A DNA stretch of 64,000 nt from Qipengyuania sp. JC766 (GTDB lineage Bacteria > Pseudomonadota > Alphaproteobacteria > Sphingomonadales > Sphingomonadaceae): assembly GCF_040717445.1 (NCBI RefSeq), contig NZ_JBFEFL010000001.1:496001-560000 (forward strand), read 5' to 3'. Positions within the stretch are counted from its first letter, which is position 1. Each line of letters starts with the position of its first letter. Made by a program: the position numbers and the translations under genes. This document shows, piece after piece, positions 11,530 through 20,852 of this stretch. The notes below the pieces were generated by a model, which worked only from the letters and a program-made list of their open reading frames with translations, made no database searches and was not told the origin of the DNA.

Positions 11530-12096
11530 TATCAGCTTCTTCTCCTGCGCCTCGTCGCACGGGATGTACCAGTTGTCCGGTGCTTTCTCGCGCAGGGTCT
11601 CGAAATCGATGTCGGACTCGTCGACCAGCGAGTGAAAGCCCTCTTCCTCGATTTCGATCGAATGCTCGATTTCGTGCAGGGCCGCCTTCAGTTGGTCGGT
11701 ACAGCTGCGCAAGGGACCCGACAGGTTGATGGTACGGGTGATCTGCCGCTCGTGGATCATCAGCCGCGTCCCCTTGGTGAGGAAGCGGCAATGCACCGGG
11801 AAGCCGGCCATGAATGTCGCGCCCGCCGAATAGACCGCAGCCTTGCCCAGAAAGAGGACCGAGCGCCCCGCCTCGCGCAACAGGCGCACGTCGTCCGCCA
11901 TCGCGCGCGCGATTTCCGGATTGCCGCCGAGCGTGGTCAGCGACACGACGAGGTCCCCGTCTGTCGGGGCGGCGGCGAGCTGGTTGCGGAATTCGGCATA
12001 CATCGCCTCATCGATACCGCCGACGAGTCGAAGCTGCGGGGCGGACAGGATACGATCCCGGTATTCGCTGACACTCATGTGGCGCAAGCGCGCCAT
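11515..12096 (-). CDS. ClpP/crotonase-fold serine protease-like protein
   Basis: 193 residues from the ATG at 12096 (a GTG six bases upstream is an alternative). The fold signature is ClpP-like: LRLVGGID, VSLTTLGGN, then AVYSAGATFMAG with the presumed nucleophile Ser90, and MIHERQIT with the presumed His115. Unlike housekeeping ClpP it ends with a charged helical tail (about 135-175), and there is no clpX partner nearby. It may be a specialised ClpP-like peptidase; the catalytic acid cannot be assigned. It converges on the metallopeptidase. Confidence 0.7.
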   Translation of the reverse strand: MARLRHMSVSEYRDRILSAPQLRLVGGIDEAMYAEFRNQLAAAPTDGDLVVSLTTLGGNPEIARAMADDVRLLREAGRSVLFLGKAAVYSAGATFMAGFPVHCRFLTKGTRLMIHERQITRTINLSGPLRSCTDQLKAALHEIEHSIEIEEEGFHSLVDESDIDFETLREKAPDNWYIPCDEAQEKKLIAGVI

Positions 12097-12263
12097 CGCC
12101 ACGTCCGTTCCGGACCGATCAAACTTTCATCCAATCCGGGTTAGCGGTGTTTGGTTTTATCCCGCTTTTCGTCCGCGCAATCTCTCCACCCTCGTACGCG
12201 CATTCACCCGGAATTCAGTTCGTCGCTCAAAAACAACGTTTCATCGCAAGAGGAGGCGTTGAG

Positions 12264-13676
12264 ATGGTACGAAGAAATCCGGGTACGAAGCTGGCACTCG
12301 TTGGACTGGTCGGGTTCGTCCTGATGATCCCGCTGCTGATGGTCTACGGTCTGGTGGGCGACCGCGAAGCGCAGTCGCGGACTGCGCAGGACGCGATCAG
12401 CCAGGGCTGGGCAGGGCCTCAGACGATGACGGGACCCATGCTGGTCATTCCCTACGAAACCGACACGGTCGAGACGGAAACCATGGATGGCCGGAAAGTG
12501 AGCCGTACGGTCCGCCGTGAACGCGAACTCTTCGTCTCGCCGCAGTCGCAATCCGTCCGCACGACGATCGCTCCTGAGCTCAAAGGCTACGCGATCTATC
12601 GCACGGCGGTATACGAGGCGGCGGTGACCGGCGAAGCGGTCTTTACCGTTCCCGACGAGATCGAACGGCTGGGTATCGCGCGCGAAGCGCTCCAGATCGA
12701 CAGGGCCGAACTGCGCTTCGGCGTGACCGACACGCAGGGCCTGATCGGGGAAACGATGGTGCAGGCCGGCAACGGGAGGTTGGCCTTGAACCCGGGCAAC
12801 GGCCCGGCCGCGACGGACGGATCGGGCTTTTCGACGGCCCTGTCATGGAATGGCGAAGGCACTTTGCCGGTCCGGTGGAGCCTGTCGTTCAACGGCACCC
12901 GCTCGCTCGCCTTCGTGCCGCGCGGCGGCCGGACGCAGTGGCAGGTCACCTCGCCCTGGCAGCATCCCAGCTTCGTGGGCAGTTTCCTGCCCGGTAGCAG
13001 TGACGTGAGTGCCGACGGTTTTGATGCCACATACGAAGGCATCACCAATCTGGCGCTGGGCGAACCGATCGTGTCCACCGAAGACCGCGGGCCGCCCGCG
13101 CCGGGCGAGCTTGCCGTCGGCGCGGAAGGAGACCGGTACGAAATGACCGGGACGACCGCCCATGCATCGACCAGCAAGGTCGCTGCGGTCCGTCTGGTCG
13201 AGCCGGTCGACATCTACAGCCAGGTCGAACGATCGGTGAAGTACGGCTTCCTCTTCATCGGCTTCACTTTCCTCGTGTACCTCATGTTCGATGTCGTCGC
13301 CGGCGCCCGTGTGGCCTCGGTGGAATATCTGCTGACCGGCGCGGGGCTGGTGCTGTTCTTCGTGATGCTGCTGGGATTTGCAGAGCATCTGGGCTTCGCC
13401 TTCGCCTACCTGATCGCCAGCGCGGCGATCATCGGCCTGCTGACGACCTACAGCGTCTCGGTGCTGGGCGGATGGCGGCGCGCCGGCATGGTCGGCGGGA
13501 TGCTCGCAGGGCTGTATGCGACACTCTATGTCCTGCTCAGCCTGGAAGCGTTTGCGCTGCTGGTTGGTTCGCTGCTGCTCTTCGTGGCGCTGGCGGCGGT
13601 GATGTTCGCGACCCGAAATGTCGACTGGTCTGCTGCAAGAGATGCGATGGACGAAGGTCGCTACACCGAAAGCTGA
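12264..13676 (+). CDS. creD: Inner-membrane protein CreD
   Basis: 470 residues. A single N-terminal transmembrane helix, a large periplasmic domain with SFLPGSSDVS, then VERSVKYGFLFIGFTFLVY and five or so C-terminal membrane helices are characteristic of CreD (cell envelope integrity, part of the CreBC regulon in enterobacteria). The start at 12264 is fixed by the strong ribosome site AGAGGAGGCG just upstream; the frame remains open further upstream but without CreD-like sequence. No creBC regulator is present in the window. A terminator-like hairpin follows. Confidence 0.9.
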   Translation: MVRRNPGTKLALVGLVGFVLMIPLLMVYGLVGDREAQSRTAQDAISQGWAGPQTMTGPMLVIPYETDTVETETMDGRKVSRTVRRERELFVSPQSQSVRTTIAPELKGYAIYRTAVYEAAVTGEAVFTVPDEIERLGIAREALQIDRAELRFGVTDTQGLIGETMVQAGNGRLALNPGNGPAATDGSGFSTALSWNGEGTLPVRWSLSFNGTRSLAFVPRGGRTQWQVTSPWQHPSFVGSFLPGSSDVSADGFDATYEGITNLALGEPIVSTEDRGPPAPGELAVGAEGDRYEMTGTTAHASTSKVAAVRLVEPVDIYSQVERSVKYGFLFIGFTFLVYLMFDVVAGARVASVEYLLTGAGLVLFFVMLLGFAEHLGFAFAYLIASAAIIGLLTTYSVSVLGGWRRAGMVGGMLAGLYATLYVLLSLEAFALLVGSLLLFVALAAVMFATRNVDWSAARDAMDEGRYTES

Positions 13677-13696
13677 GTGCGGCATTAACTCGTGAG

Positions 13697-13732
13697 AGGG
13701 GGGCGGGGAGAAATTCCCTGCCCCCTATTTTG
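13697..13732. terminator. Rho-independent terminator between convergent creD and zinc peptidase
   Basis: A G-rich arm (13697-13710) pairs with CCCTGCCCCCT (13716-13726) around an AAATT loop, followed by ATTTTG. It lies in the 61-bp gap between two convergent genes and could serve creD on the plus strand. The stem is imperfect in the middle. Confidence 0.7.
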
Positions 13733-13737
13733 TGCCG

Positions 13738-14607
13738 TCAACTCACCTCGAGGATCGCGTCGCAGGCGCGGTCGTCTCCTCGGAAGCCGAGGCGCAGGGC
13801 CTGCATCCGCTGTTCGCTGGTGCCGTGGGTGAAGCTTTCGGGGCTGACCTGCTGCCCGGCCTGGCGTTGCAGCGTGTCGTCGCCGATCGCGGCGGCGGCG
13901 GCGAGGCCTTCTTCCATGTCGCCCGGTTCGATGAGGTTGCGGTTGCGGCCCGCCCAGACCCCGGCATAGCAATCCGCCTGCAGTTCCATCAGCACTTGCA
14001 ACTGGTTCGCCCGGCGCGGGTTCTGCTGCTGCGCGCTGCGGATCTGGCGCGCGACGCCGGTGATGGTCTGGACGTGGTGCCCGTATTCGTGCGCGACGAC
14101 GTAATAGCGCGCGAAGTCGCCCTCATCGCCGGCCATGCGGGCCAGTTGGTCGTAGAAGCGCACGTCGATATACATCGTCTGGTTGCTCGGGCAGTAGAAC
14201 GGACCCATCCCGGCCGAAGCGACACCGCAGGCCGTGCGGTACTGGTTCTGAGTGGGCATGGCGAGCTGCGGATCCACGAAGCGGACGCCCTGTTCCTCGA
14301 ACACCTGCGACCAGGTCGCGTTGAGCGAGGAGAGCGCGTTGCAGGTTTCGCGCGAATAGGCGTTGGAGTTGCAGATATCCTCTTCGGTTTCGCCGGTTCC
14401 GGCCTGCTGCGCCGGGGGCATGGTGCCGCCGCCTTCCAGGTTGCCGAGCAGCTGGCCCGGATCGACCCCGAACACCAGCGCCGCGACCAGTGCGATCACG
14501 ATGGTGCCGCAGCCCAGCTTGCCGCCGCCCCCGCGGGGGAAACCGCCGCCGCGGCGCCCTTCGGAGGACACCCTGATCGTGTTGCTGTTGAAAGGATTGA
14601 GCCGCAT
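13738..14607 (-). CDS. YpfJ-type neutral zinc metallopeptidase
   Basis: 289 residues of the putative neutral zinc metallopeptidase family (PF04228, YpfJ). A short basic, glycine-rich N-terminus is followed by one membrane helix (about 33-48), leaving the catalytic domain probably periplasmic. The zinc motif HEYGHH is at 173-178, and the further ligand region MELQADCYAG follows at about 207-216. Four cysteines (ICNSN, TCNAL, ACGVA, YCPSN) may form disulfides. The physiological substrate is unknown. Confidence 0.92.
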   Translation of the reverse strand: MRLNPFNSNTIRVSSEGRRGGGFPRGGGGKLGCGTIVIALVAALVFGVDPGQLLGNLEGGGTMPPAQQAGTGETEEDICNSNAYSRETCNALSSLNATWSQVFEEQGVRFVDPQLAMPTQNQYRTACGVASAGMGPFYCPSNQTMYIDVRFYDQLARMAGDEGDFARYYVVAHEYGHHVQTITGVARQIRSAQQQNPRRANQLQVLMELQADCYAGVWAGRNRNLIEPGDMEEGLAAAAAIGDDTLQRQAGQQVSPESFTHGTSEQRMQALRLGFRGDDRACDAILEVS

Positions 14608-14708
14608 CTGGTCCCCCGCACTATCGCACCGTTGCTAGGGACAGCGTCTTGCCCGCCCGCGCCACTTGCTACAAGGCGCGAGTGATACCCATTCTCGAGG
14701 AGATTCCA

Positions 14709-15464
14709 ATGTTCCTGTCCGGCAAGCGTGCCCTCGTCACCGGTTCCACGTCCGGGATCGGCCTCGCCATTGCGCGGGCCCTGAAGGCGGAAGGGGCGGA
14801 GATCGTCCTCAACGGCTTCGGCGAGGAGGAAGAGATCGCGAAGCTGTGCGAGGAACTGGATGCGCGCCATTCGGGCGCGGACCTGACCGATCCCGACGCG
14901 ATCGAGGGCATGATGGCCGATGCGGGCGGAGTGGATATCCTCGTCAACAATGCCGGAATGCAGCACGTGTCCGCGATCGAGGAATTCCCGGTGCCCAAGT
15001 GGGACAAAATCATCGCCCTGAACCTGTCCGCCGCCTTCCACACCATCCGCCTTGCCGTGCCGCACATGAAGGAGGCCGGCTGGGGCCGGATCATCAACAC
15101 CGCCAGCGCGCATTCGCTGACCGCATCGCCCTACAAGTCCGCCTATGTCGCGGCCAAGCACGGGATCGCCGGGCTGACCAAGACCGTCGCGCTGGAAGTA
15201 GCGCAGGACAACATCACGGTGAACGCGATCAGCCCGGGCTACGTCTGGACCCCGCTGGTGGAAAACCAGATCCCCGACACGATGAAGGCGCGCGGCATGG
15301 ACCGGGACGAGGTGATCGACCAGGTCCTGCTCGCCAAGCAGCCGACCAAGAAGTTCGTCCAGCCCGAGGATGTGGGCGCGATGGCGGTATTCCTGTGCCG
15401 GGACGAGGCGCAGAACGTGAACGGCGCGAACTGGAGCATCGACGGGGGATGGACGGCGGAGTGA
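14709..15464 (+). CDS. 3-hydroxybutyrate dehydrogenase-like SDR
   Basis: 251 residues beginning MFLSGKRALVTGSTSGIGLA. NNAGMQHV (about 79), SAHSLTASPYKSAYVAAKHG with catalytic Ser/Tyr/Lys, and the ending NVNGANWSIDGGWTAE are typical of D-3-hydroxybutyrate dehydrogenases, which interconvert 3-hydroxybutyrate and acetoacetate with NAD+. The QH pair after NNAGM and the long substrate loop PLVENQIP support this over a generic FabG. The start is placed by the GAGGAG site upstream of 14709. Confidence 0.87.
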   Translation: MFLSGKRALVTGSTSGIGLAIARALKAEGAEIVLNGFGEEEEIAKLCEELDARHSGADLTDPDAIEGMMADAGGVDILVNNAGMQHVSAIEEFPVPKWDKIIALNLSAAFHTIRLAVPHMKEAGWGRIINTASAHSLTASPYKSAYVAAKHGIAGLTKTVALEVAQDNITVNAISPGYVWTPLVENQIPDTMKARGMDRDEVIDQVLLAKQPTKKFVQPEDVGAMAVFLCRDEAQNVNGANWSIDGGWTAE

Positions 15465-15476
15465 TTCCGCACTAGC

Positions 15477-15494
15477 GTGTTATCAGCATAACAC
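15477..15494. promoter_or_regulatory. Perfect 7-bp inverted repeat upstream of the zinc-ribbon gene
   Basis: GTGTTATCAGCATAACAC: two perfectly inverted 7-base arms around CAGC, ending 17 bp before the next start codon. It is unusually AT-rich for the region. It could be a regulator's operator overlapping a promoter, or a small hairpin after the dehydrogenase gene; there is no T-run. Confidence 0.45.
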
Positions 15495-15511
15495 ACCAAT
15501 GGAGTGATCCG

Positions 15512-15904
15512 ATGTCCGACTGTCCCAAGTGCCGAGGGCGGATGACACAGGGGTTCCTGTTCCTTCCCGATTCCGGCGGCCGGGTGAAGTGGATGGATGG
15601 CGAGCCCGGTTTCTGGAAATCGATGCTCGGCATCGGCGCCAAGTCTTCGGAAATGCTCTCGCGCCGTTGCACCTCCTGCGGGTTCGTCGAGTTCTACGTC
15701 GACACGGCGGCGCAACCGGTGAAGACCCTGCGCACGATCGACGAGGAGAACGAGCGCCTGCGTAACCTGGTGACCAGGCTGCAGGAGCGGGTCGGAACGC
15801 TTGAGGAGATCGCGACCGACCCCGCCGAGCGCACGGCGCGCGAGATCGAGGCGCTGCGTTCGCTGCCGGACCCCGGGGACGATCGCACCGGCAGGGACGA
15901 CTGA
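15512..15904 (+). CDS. Zinc-ribbon protein with C-terminal coiled coil (DUF6487-like)
   Basis: 130 residues. CPKCRGRM at 4-11 and RRCTSCGF at about 51-58 give two CxxC pairs for one zinc. The intervening GGRVKWMDGEPGFWKSMLG resembles the domain now called DUF6487, which I assign from memory. Residues about 70-110 (TLRTIDEENERLRNLVTRLQ and on) are heptad-like, so the protein may dimerise. Function unknown. It is alone between the dehydrogenase and guaB and has the inverted repeat 15477-15494 in front. Confidence 0.7.
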   Translation: MSDCPKCRGRMTQGFLFLPDSGGRVKWMDGEPGFWKSMLGIGAKSSEMLSRRCTSCGFVEFYVDTAAQPVKTLRTIDEENERLRNLVTRLQERVGTLEEIATDPAERTAREIEALRSLPDPGDDRTGRDD

Positions 15905-15930
15905 CGAGTAGGCTCCCATCGGGCCACTAG

Positions 15931-17457
<1,527 letters not shown>

Positions 17458-17460
17458 GCC

Positions 17461-18642
17461 ATGACGCCTGCCGCGCGGGTACAGGCCGCCATCACAATCC
17501 TGGACGGCGTGATCGCGGAGGCGCGGGATCGCGGTGCCCCGGCGGACCGCATCGTGGCCCAGTGGGCGCGCGACAACCGCTATGCCGGCTCCAAGGACCG
17601 GCGCGCGATCCGCGAACTCGTCTATGGCGCCATTCGCGCCTGCGGCCCGGTCCCGGCGAACGGGCGGGACGCCATGCTTCGGCTGGCCGAGACCGATCCT
17701 GCCATCGCACCGCTGTTCGATGGCTCCCAGTACGGGCCGCCGGAAATCACCCCGAAGGACAGCGCGGCGAAGGGCGGTATCGGACCCGCCTGGCTGGCCG
17801 ATGCGCTGCGCGCCAGCGGGATCGAAGGCGAGGAGGCGGGCGCGCTGCTCGATCGCGCGCCGCTCGACATTCGGGTGAACACGCTGAAGGCCGACCGGTC
17901 GCAGGTCGGCCTCCCGGAACAGGGCGAGGAACTTGCCGCGCCGCAGGGCCTGCGGTTTGCTACCGGGACGCAGGTCGAACAGTGGCCCGCCTACCGCGAC
18001 GGGCTGGTGGAGGTGCAGGACCATGGCAGCCAGTGGGCCTGCCATGCCGTGGGTGCGCAGCCGGGCGAAACCGTGGTCGATCTGTGCGCGGGCGCGGGCG
18101 GCAAGACGCTGGCGCTGGCCGCGGCGATGGACAATCGCGGCGTGCTGGTCGCAAGCGATACCGACCGGGGCCGCTTGTCGAAACTGGCACCGCGCGCGGA
18201 ACGCGCCGGCGCCGGCATGGTCGAGACGGTGCTGCTCGATCCGGGCAGGGAACTGGAAGCGCTGGCGCGCCTGCAGGGGCAGGCGGATGCCGTGCTGGTC
18301 GATGCGCCGTGTTCGGGTAGCGGGACCTGGCGGCGCAAGCCCGAGGCGCGCTGGCGGCTGGACCCGGCAGCCCTGGAAGGCTTCGCGGCCGCGCAGGACC
18401 GTCTGCTCGATATCGGCGCGCAGTTGCTGCGTCCGGGCGGGCGGCTCGTGTTCGTCACCTGCTCGGTGCTCGACATTGAGGGCGTCGACAGGGTCGAGGC
18501 GTTCCTGGCGAGGCACCCGGAGTGGTCGGCCGAAGCAGTCGACCTGCCGATCGGGCAGGCACGCGGGAAGGGCGTCAGGTTGGCGCCGTACCGCGATGGA
18601 ACGGACGGATTTTTCATCGCACGTCTAGCTTCGCCATGTTAG
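17461..18642 (+). CDS. RsmB/NOP-family rRNA cytosine-C5 methyltransferase
   Basis: 393 residues. SAM motif I reads VDLCAGAGGKTLALAAA (about 203-219), motif IV DAPCSGSGTWRRKPEARW and motif VI VTCSVL, giving the paired cysteines characteristic of m5C RNA methyltransferases. The N-terminus is an RsmB-like helical region, but I see no clear RsmF PUA domain, so the exact target base is uncertain. It lies 3 bp after guaB. Confidence 0.88.
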   Translation: MTPAARVQAAITILDGVIAEARDRGAPADRIVAQWARDNRYAGSKDRRAIRELVYGAIRACGPVPANGRDAMLRLAETDPAIAPLFDGSQYGPPEITPKDSAAKGGIGPAWLADALRASGIEGEEAGALLDRAPLDIRVNTLKADRSQVGLPEQGEELAAPQGLRFATGTQVEQWPAYRDGLVEVQDHGSQWACHAVGAQPGETVVDLCAGAGGKTLALAAAMDNRGVLVASDTDRGRLSKLAPRAERAGAGMVETVLLDPGRELEALARLQGQADAVLVDAPCSGSGTWRRKPEARWRLDPAALEGFAAAQDRLLDIGAQLLRPGGRLVFVTCSVLDIEGVDRVEAFLARHPEWSAEAVDLPIGQARGKGVRLAPYRDGTDGFFIARLASPC

Positions 18643-18701
18643 GCAGGGCGTCTATGGCAGTACAGACCAGAACCCGTGCCGCTGCCGCCAAGGAGTTCAT
18701 C

Positions 18702-19205
18702 ATGCGTTACGCCCCGGTTTCCGCCGTCCTCTCGATCGCCTTGGCCATCACGGCCAGCGTCGGCGTGGCGCAGGACCGGGACCCGGATCCGCGCGCTGCG
18801 GTCCTGATCGCGGACGGAAAGGCGGCGCTCGACGCCGGCCAGCCGCAACGGGCGATCGACGCATTCGAAGCCGCGCTCGCGGTCGATCCGGGCTACACGC
18901 CGATCTATCTCGACCTCGCCGAGGCGGCGCGCCGCGACGGGATGCAGGGCAAGGCGATCGGCTACTACCGCAAGGCGCAGGAACGCGATCCGCGCAACTA
19001 CGCCGCCATCTCGGGCGAAGGCGAAGCGCTGGTGGAGAAGGGCGCGATCGAGAAGGCCCGCCAGAACCTCACCAAGCTGGAATCGCTGTGCGGTGAAAGC
19101 TGCCCGGAAACGCAGGACCTCGCCTCCGCCCTCGCACGCGGACCCCAGACTCCGGTCCTGGCAGCAGAAGACGTCCTGCCCGACGTGAAGATCGAGCAGA
19201 ATTGA
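18702..19205 (+). CDS. Exported tetratricopeptide-repeat protein
   Basis: 167 residues beginning MRYAPVSAVLSIALAITASV and a VAQ-type signal peptidase site near residue 23. Two or three TPR units follow (GQPQRAIDAFEAALAVDPGY, KAIGYYRKAQERDPRNYAAI, and a weaker third with LESLCGESC). It is probably a periplasmic scaffold, partner unknown. The start at 18702 is chosen for the AAGGAG site 6 bp upstream. Confidence 0.78.
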   Translation: MRYAPVSAVLSIALAITASVGVAQDRDPDPRAAVLIADGKAALDAGQPQRAIDAFEAALAVDPGYTPIYLDLAEAARRDGMQGKAIGYYRKAQERDPRNYAAISGEGEALVEKGAIEKARQNLTKLESLCGESCPETQDLASALARGPQTPVLAAEDVLPDVKIEQN

Positions 19206-19221
19206 AGCGAACGCTCGCGCG

Positions 19222-19704
19222 TCAGATGAGCGGCGCGAGTTCCTTGACCAGCGACGCGTAAACGTCCCGTTTGAAGGGTACGATGAGGTCGGGGAGGTTT
19301 GCCGGCTCGACCCATTGCCATTCGCAGAATTCGGGCGGATCGTGGGCTTCGAGGTCGATGTCGTCGTCCGAGCCGGTGAAGCGGCCGAGGAACCAGTGCT
19401 GTTCCTGCCCGCGATACTTGCCGCCCCACAGCTTGCCCATCAGCTCTTCGGGCAGGTCGTATTGCACGGGGTAGGGCATGCGCGCCACGATCTCGACGAG
19501 GTCGGCGGTGACGCCCGTTTCCTCTTCCAGCTCGCGCAGCGCGGCTTGCTCTTGGTTCTCGCCCGGATCGATGCCGCCCTGCGGCATCTGCCATGCGCCA
19601 AGGTTCTTGCCGTCGATCCGCTGGCCGACGAAGACCTTGCCTTCCCGGTTGGCGAGCATGAAGCCGGCGCACTGCCGGTATTCGGTCGGTTCGGTCCCGC
19701 TCAT
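19222..19704 (-). CDS. rppH: RNA pyrophosphohydrolase RppH (Nudix)
   Basis: 160 residues. RppH removes pyrophosphate from 5'-triphosphate mRNA and so triggers decay. The N-terminus YRQCAGFMLANREGKVFVGQ and WQMPQGGIDPGE match the family, and the Nudix box spans about 43-65 with RELEEETG. The aromatic HWFLGRF and the ending FKRDVYASLVKEL also fit. The start overlaps the esterase stop by 4 bp (ATGA). Confidence 0.93.
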   Translation of the reverse strand: MSGTEPTEYRQCAGFMLANREGKVFVGQRIDGKNLGAWQMPQGGIDPGENQEQAALRELEEETGVTADLVEIVARMPYPVQYDLPEELMGKLWGGKYRGQEQHWFLGRFTGSDDDIDLEAHDPPEFCEWQWVEPANLPDLIVPFKRDVYASLVKELAPLI

Positions 19705-20666
19705 GCCGCGTTTCCCTTCGTCGCCCGGTCGAGCTTCACCCGGATCGCGCCCAGGAACGCTTCGATATCGGCCTGTCCGCTCGGCATGGCCTTGCGCAGC
19801 GTGCTGAACCCGTGGACGATGCCCGCGAATTCGAAATAGCTGACCTCGGTACCCTGCTGTACGAGATGCGCGGCGTAATCGCGCCCCGAATCGCGAAGGG
19901 GGTCGAGCCCGGCGGTGCAGATGACCGTCGGCGGGGTGTCTGAGCAATCGCCGATCATCGGCAGGTTGCGCGGGTCGTCCGGATCGGCGGCGTATTTGCT
20001 GGTGAACCACGCCATGGTCGCGCGGGTCAGGAAGTATCCTTCCGCGAAGGCCTGGAAGCTCTCGTGCTCGCTGATGTCGTTGGCCACCGGATAGATCGGC
20101 GCCTGCACCAGCACGGGGACATCGGCCGGATCGGACGTAAGCTGGTTGGTCGTCACGATGGTCAGGTTGCCGCCAGCGCTGTCGCCCAGGATGACCAGGC
20201 CGGTCACCTCGCGGCCCAGCGCCTCGGGCGAACCGGCGATCCAGCGCGCTGCCGCCTCGCAATCGTCCGGCGCGGCGGGGAAGGGGTGTTCGGGCGCGAG
20301 GCGGTAGTCGACCGAGACCACCGGCACATCCAATGCCACCGCTATTTCGGTGCACAGATTGTTGTAGACCTCCAGGTCCCCGATCACGAACCCGCCGCCA
20401 TGCAGGAATACTGCGACAGGGCCGGGCCCGCGCGATTCCTTCGCGTCGTAGAACCGCAGCGGGATGTCGCCGCCCGGGCCTGGGCAGGTGAGGTCGCGGA
20501 TGACGGCGAGGTCGCGGGCCGGCGCTTCCGCCATGGCGCCCAGCACCCGCATGCCCTTGCGCCCTTCCTCGGCCCCGATTTCCTCGACCCCCGGTCGCCC
20601 GATGCTTTCCAGCATGTCGAGAAAGGCGCGCACGTCGGCGCGTACATACGGTTCGGTGTCGGCCAT
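19701..20666 (-). CDS. Hormone-sensitive-lipase-type alpha/beta hydrolase (esterase)
   Basis: 321 residues. The oxyanion-hole motif HGGGF lies at 89-93, the nucleophile elbow GDSAGG puts Ser163 in place, and Asp255 (GLDPLRD) and His285 (VHGFS) complete the triad. This is the HSL/family IV carboxylesterase pattern, usually acting on short-chain esters. The start at 20666 follows a GGGAG site. The gene is divergent from korA across 186 bp. Confidence 0.9.
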   Translation of the reverse strand: MADTEPYVRADVRAFLDMLESIGRPGVEEIGAEEGRKGMRVLGAMAEAPARDLAVIRDLTCPGPGGDIPLRFYDAKESRGPGPVAVFLHGGGFVIGDLEVYNNLCTEIAVALDVPVVSVDYRLAPEHPFPAAPDDCEAAARWIAGSPEALGREVTGLVILGDSAGGNLTIVTTNQLTSDPADVPVLVQAPIYPVANDISEHESFQAFAEGYFLTRATMAWFTSKYAADPDDPRNLPMIGDCSDTPPTVICTAGLDPLRDSGRDYAAHLVQQGTEVSYFEFAGIVHGFSTLRKAMPSGQADIEAFLGAIRVKLDRATKGNAA

Positions 20667-20852
20667 GGCCCGGGTCTCCCAGATTTTCCAGTCGGTCGGG
20701 CGGGTAACGCATGGGGGGCATGTTTGCAGCCGGGAATTTCCGGCGTAGGAGAAAAAGTTCATTGCGAGCGGGCGGGGCGAGGCATAGGTCGCGCCCCGAC
20801 AACAAGCCGGACTGACGAGGGCCGGCGCACGAGATGCAACCAAGGATTTGGA

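Noticed and set aside
20729-20744. GCCGGGAATTTCCGGC near-palindrome in the esterase/korA divergent region
   Set aside because: It is short with GC-rich arms expected by chance here, and no regulator with this site is evident; recorded only in the korA entry.
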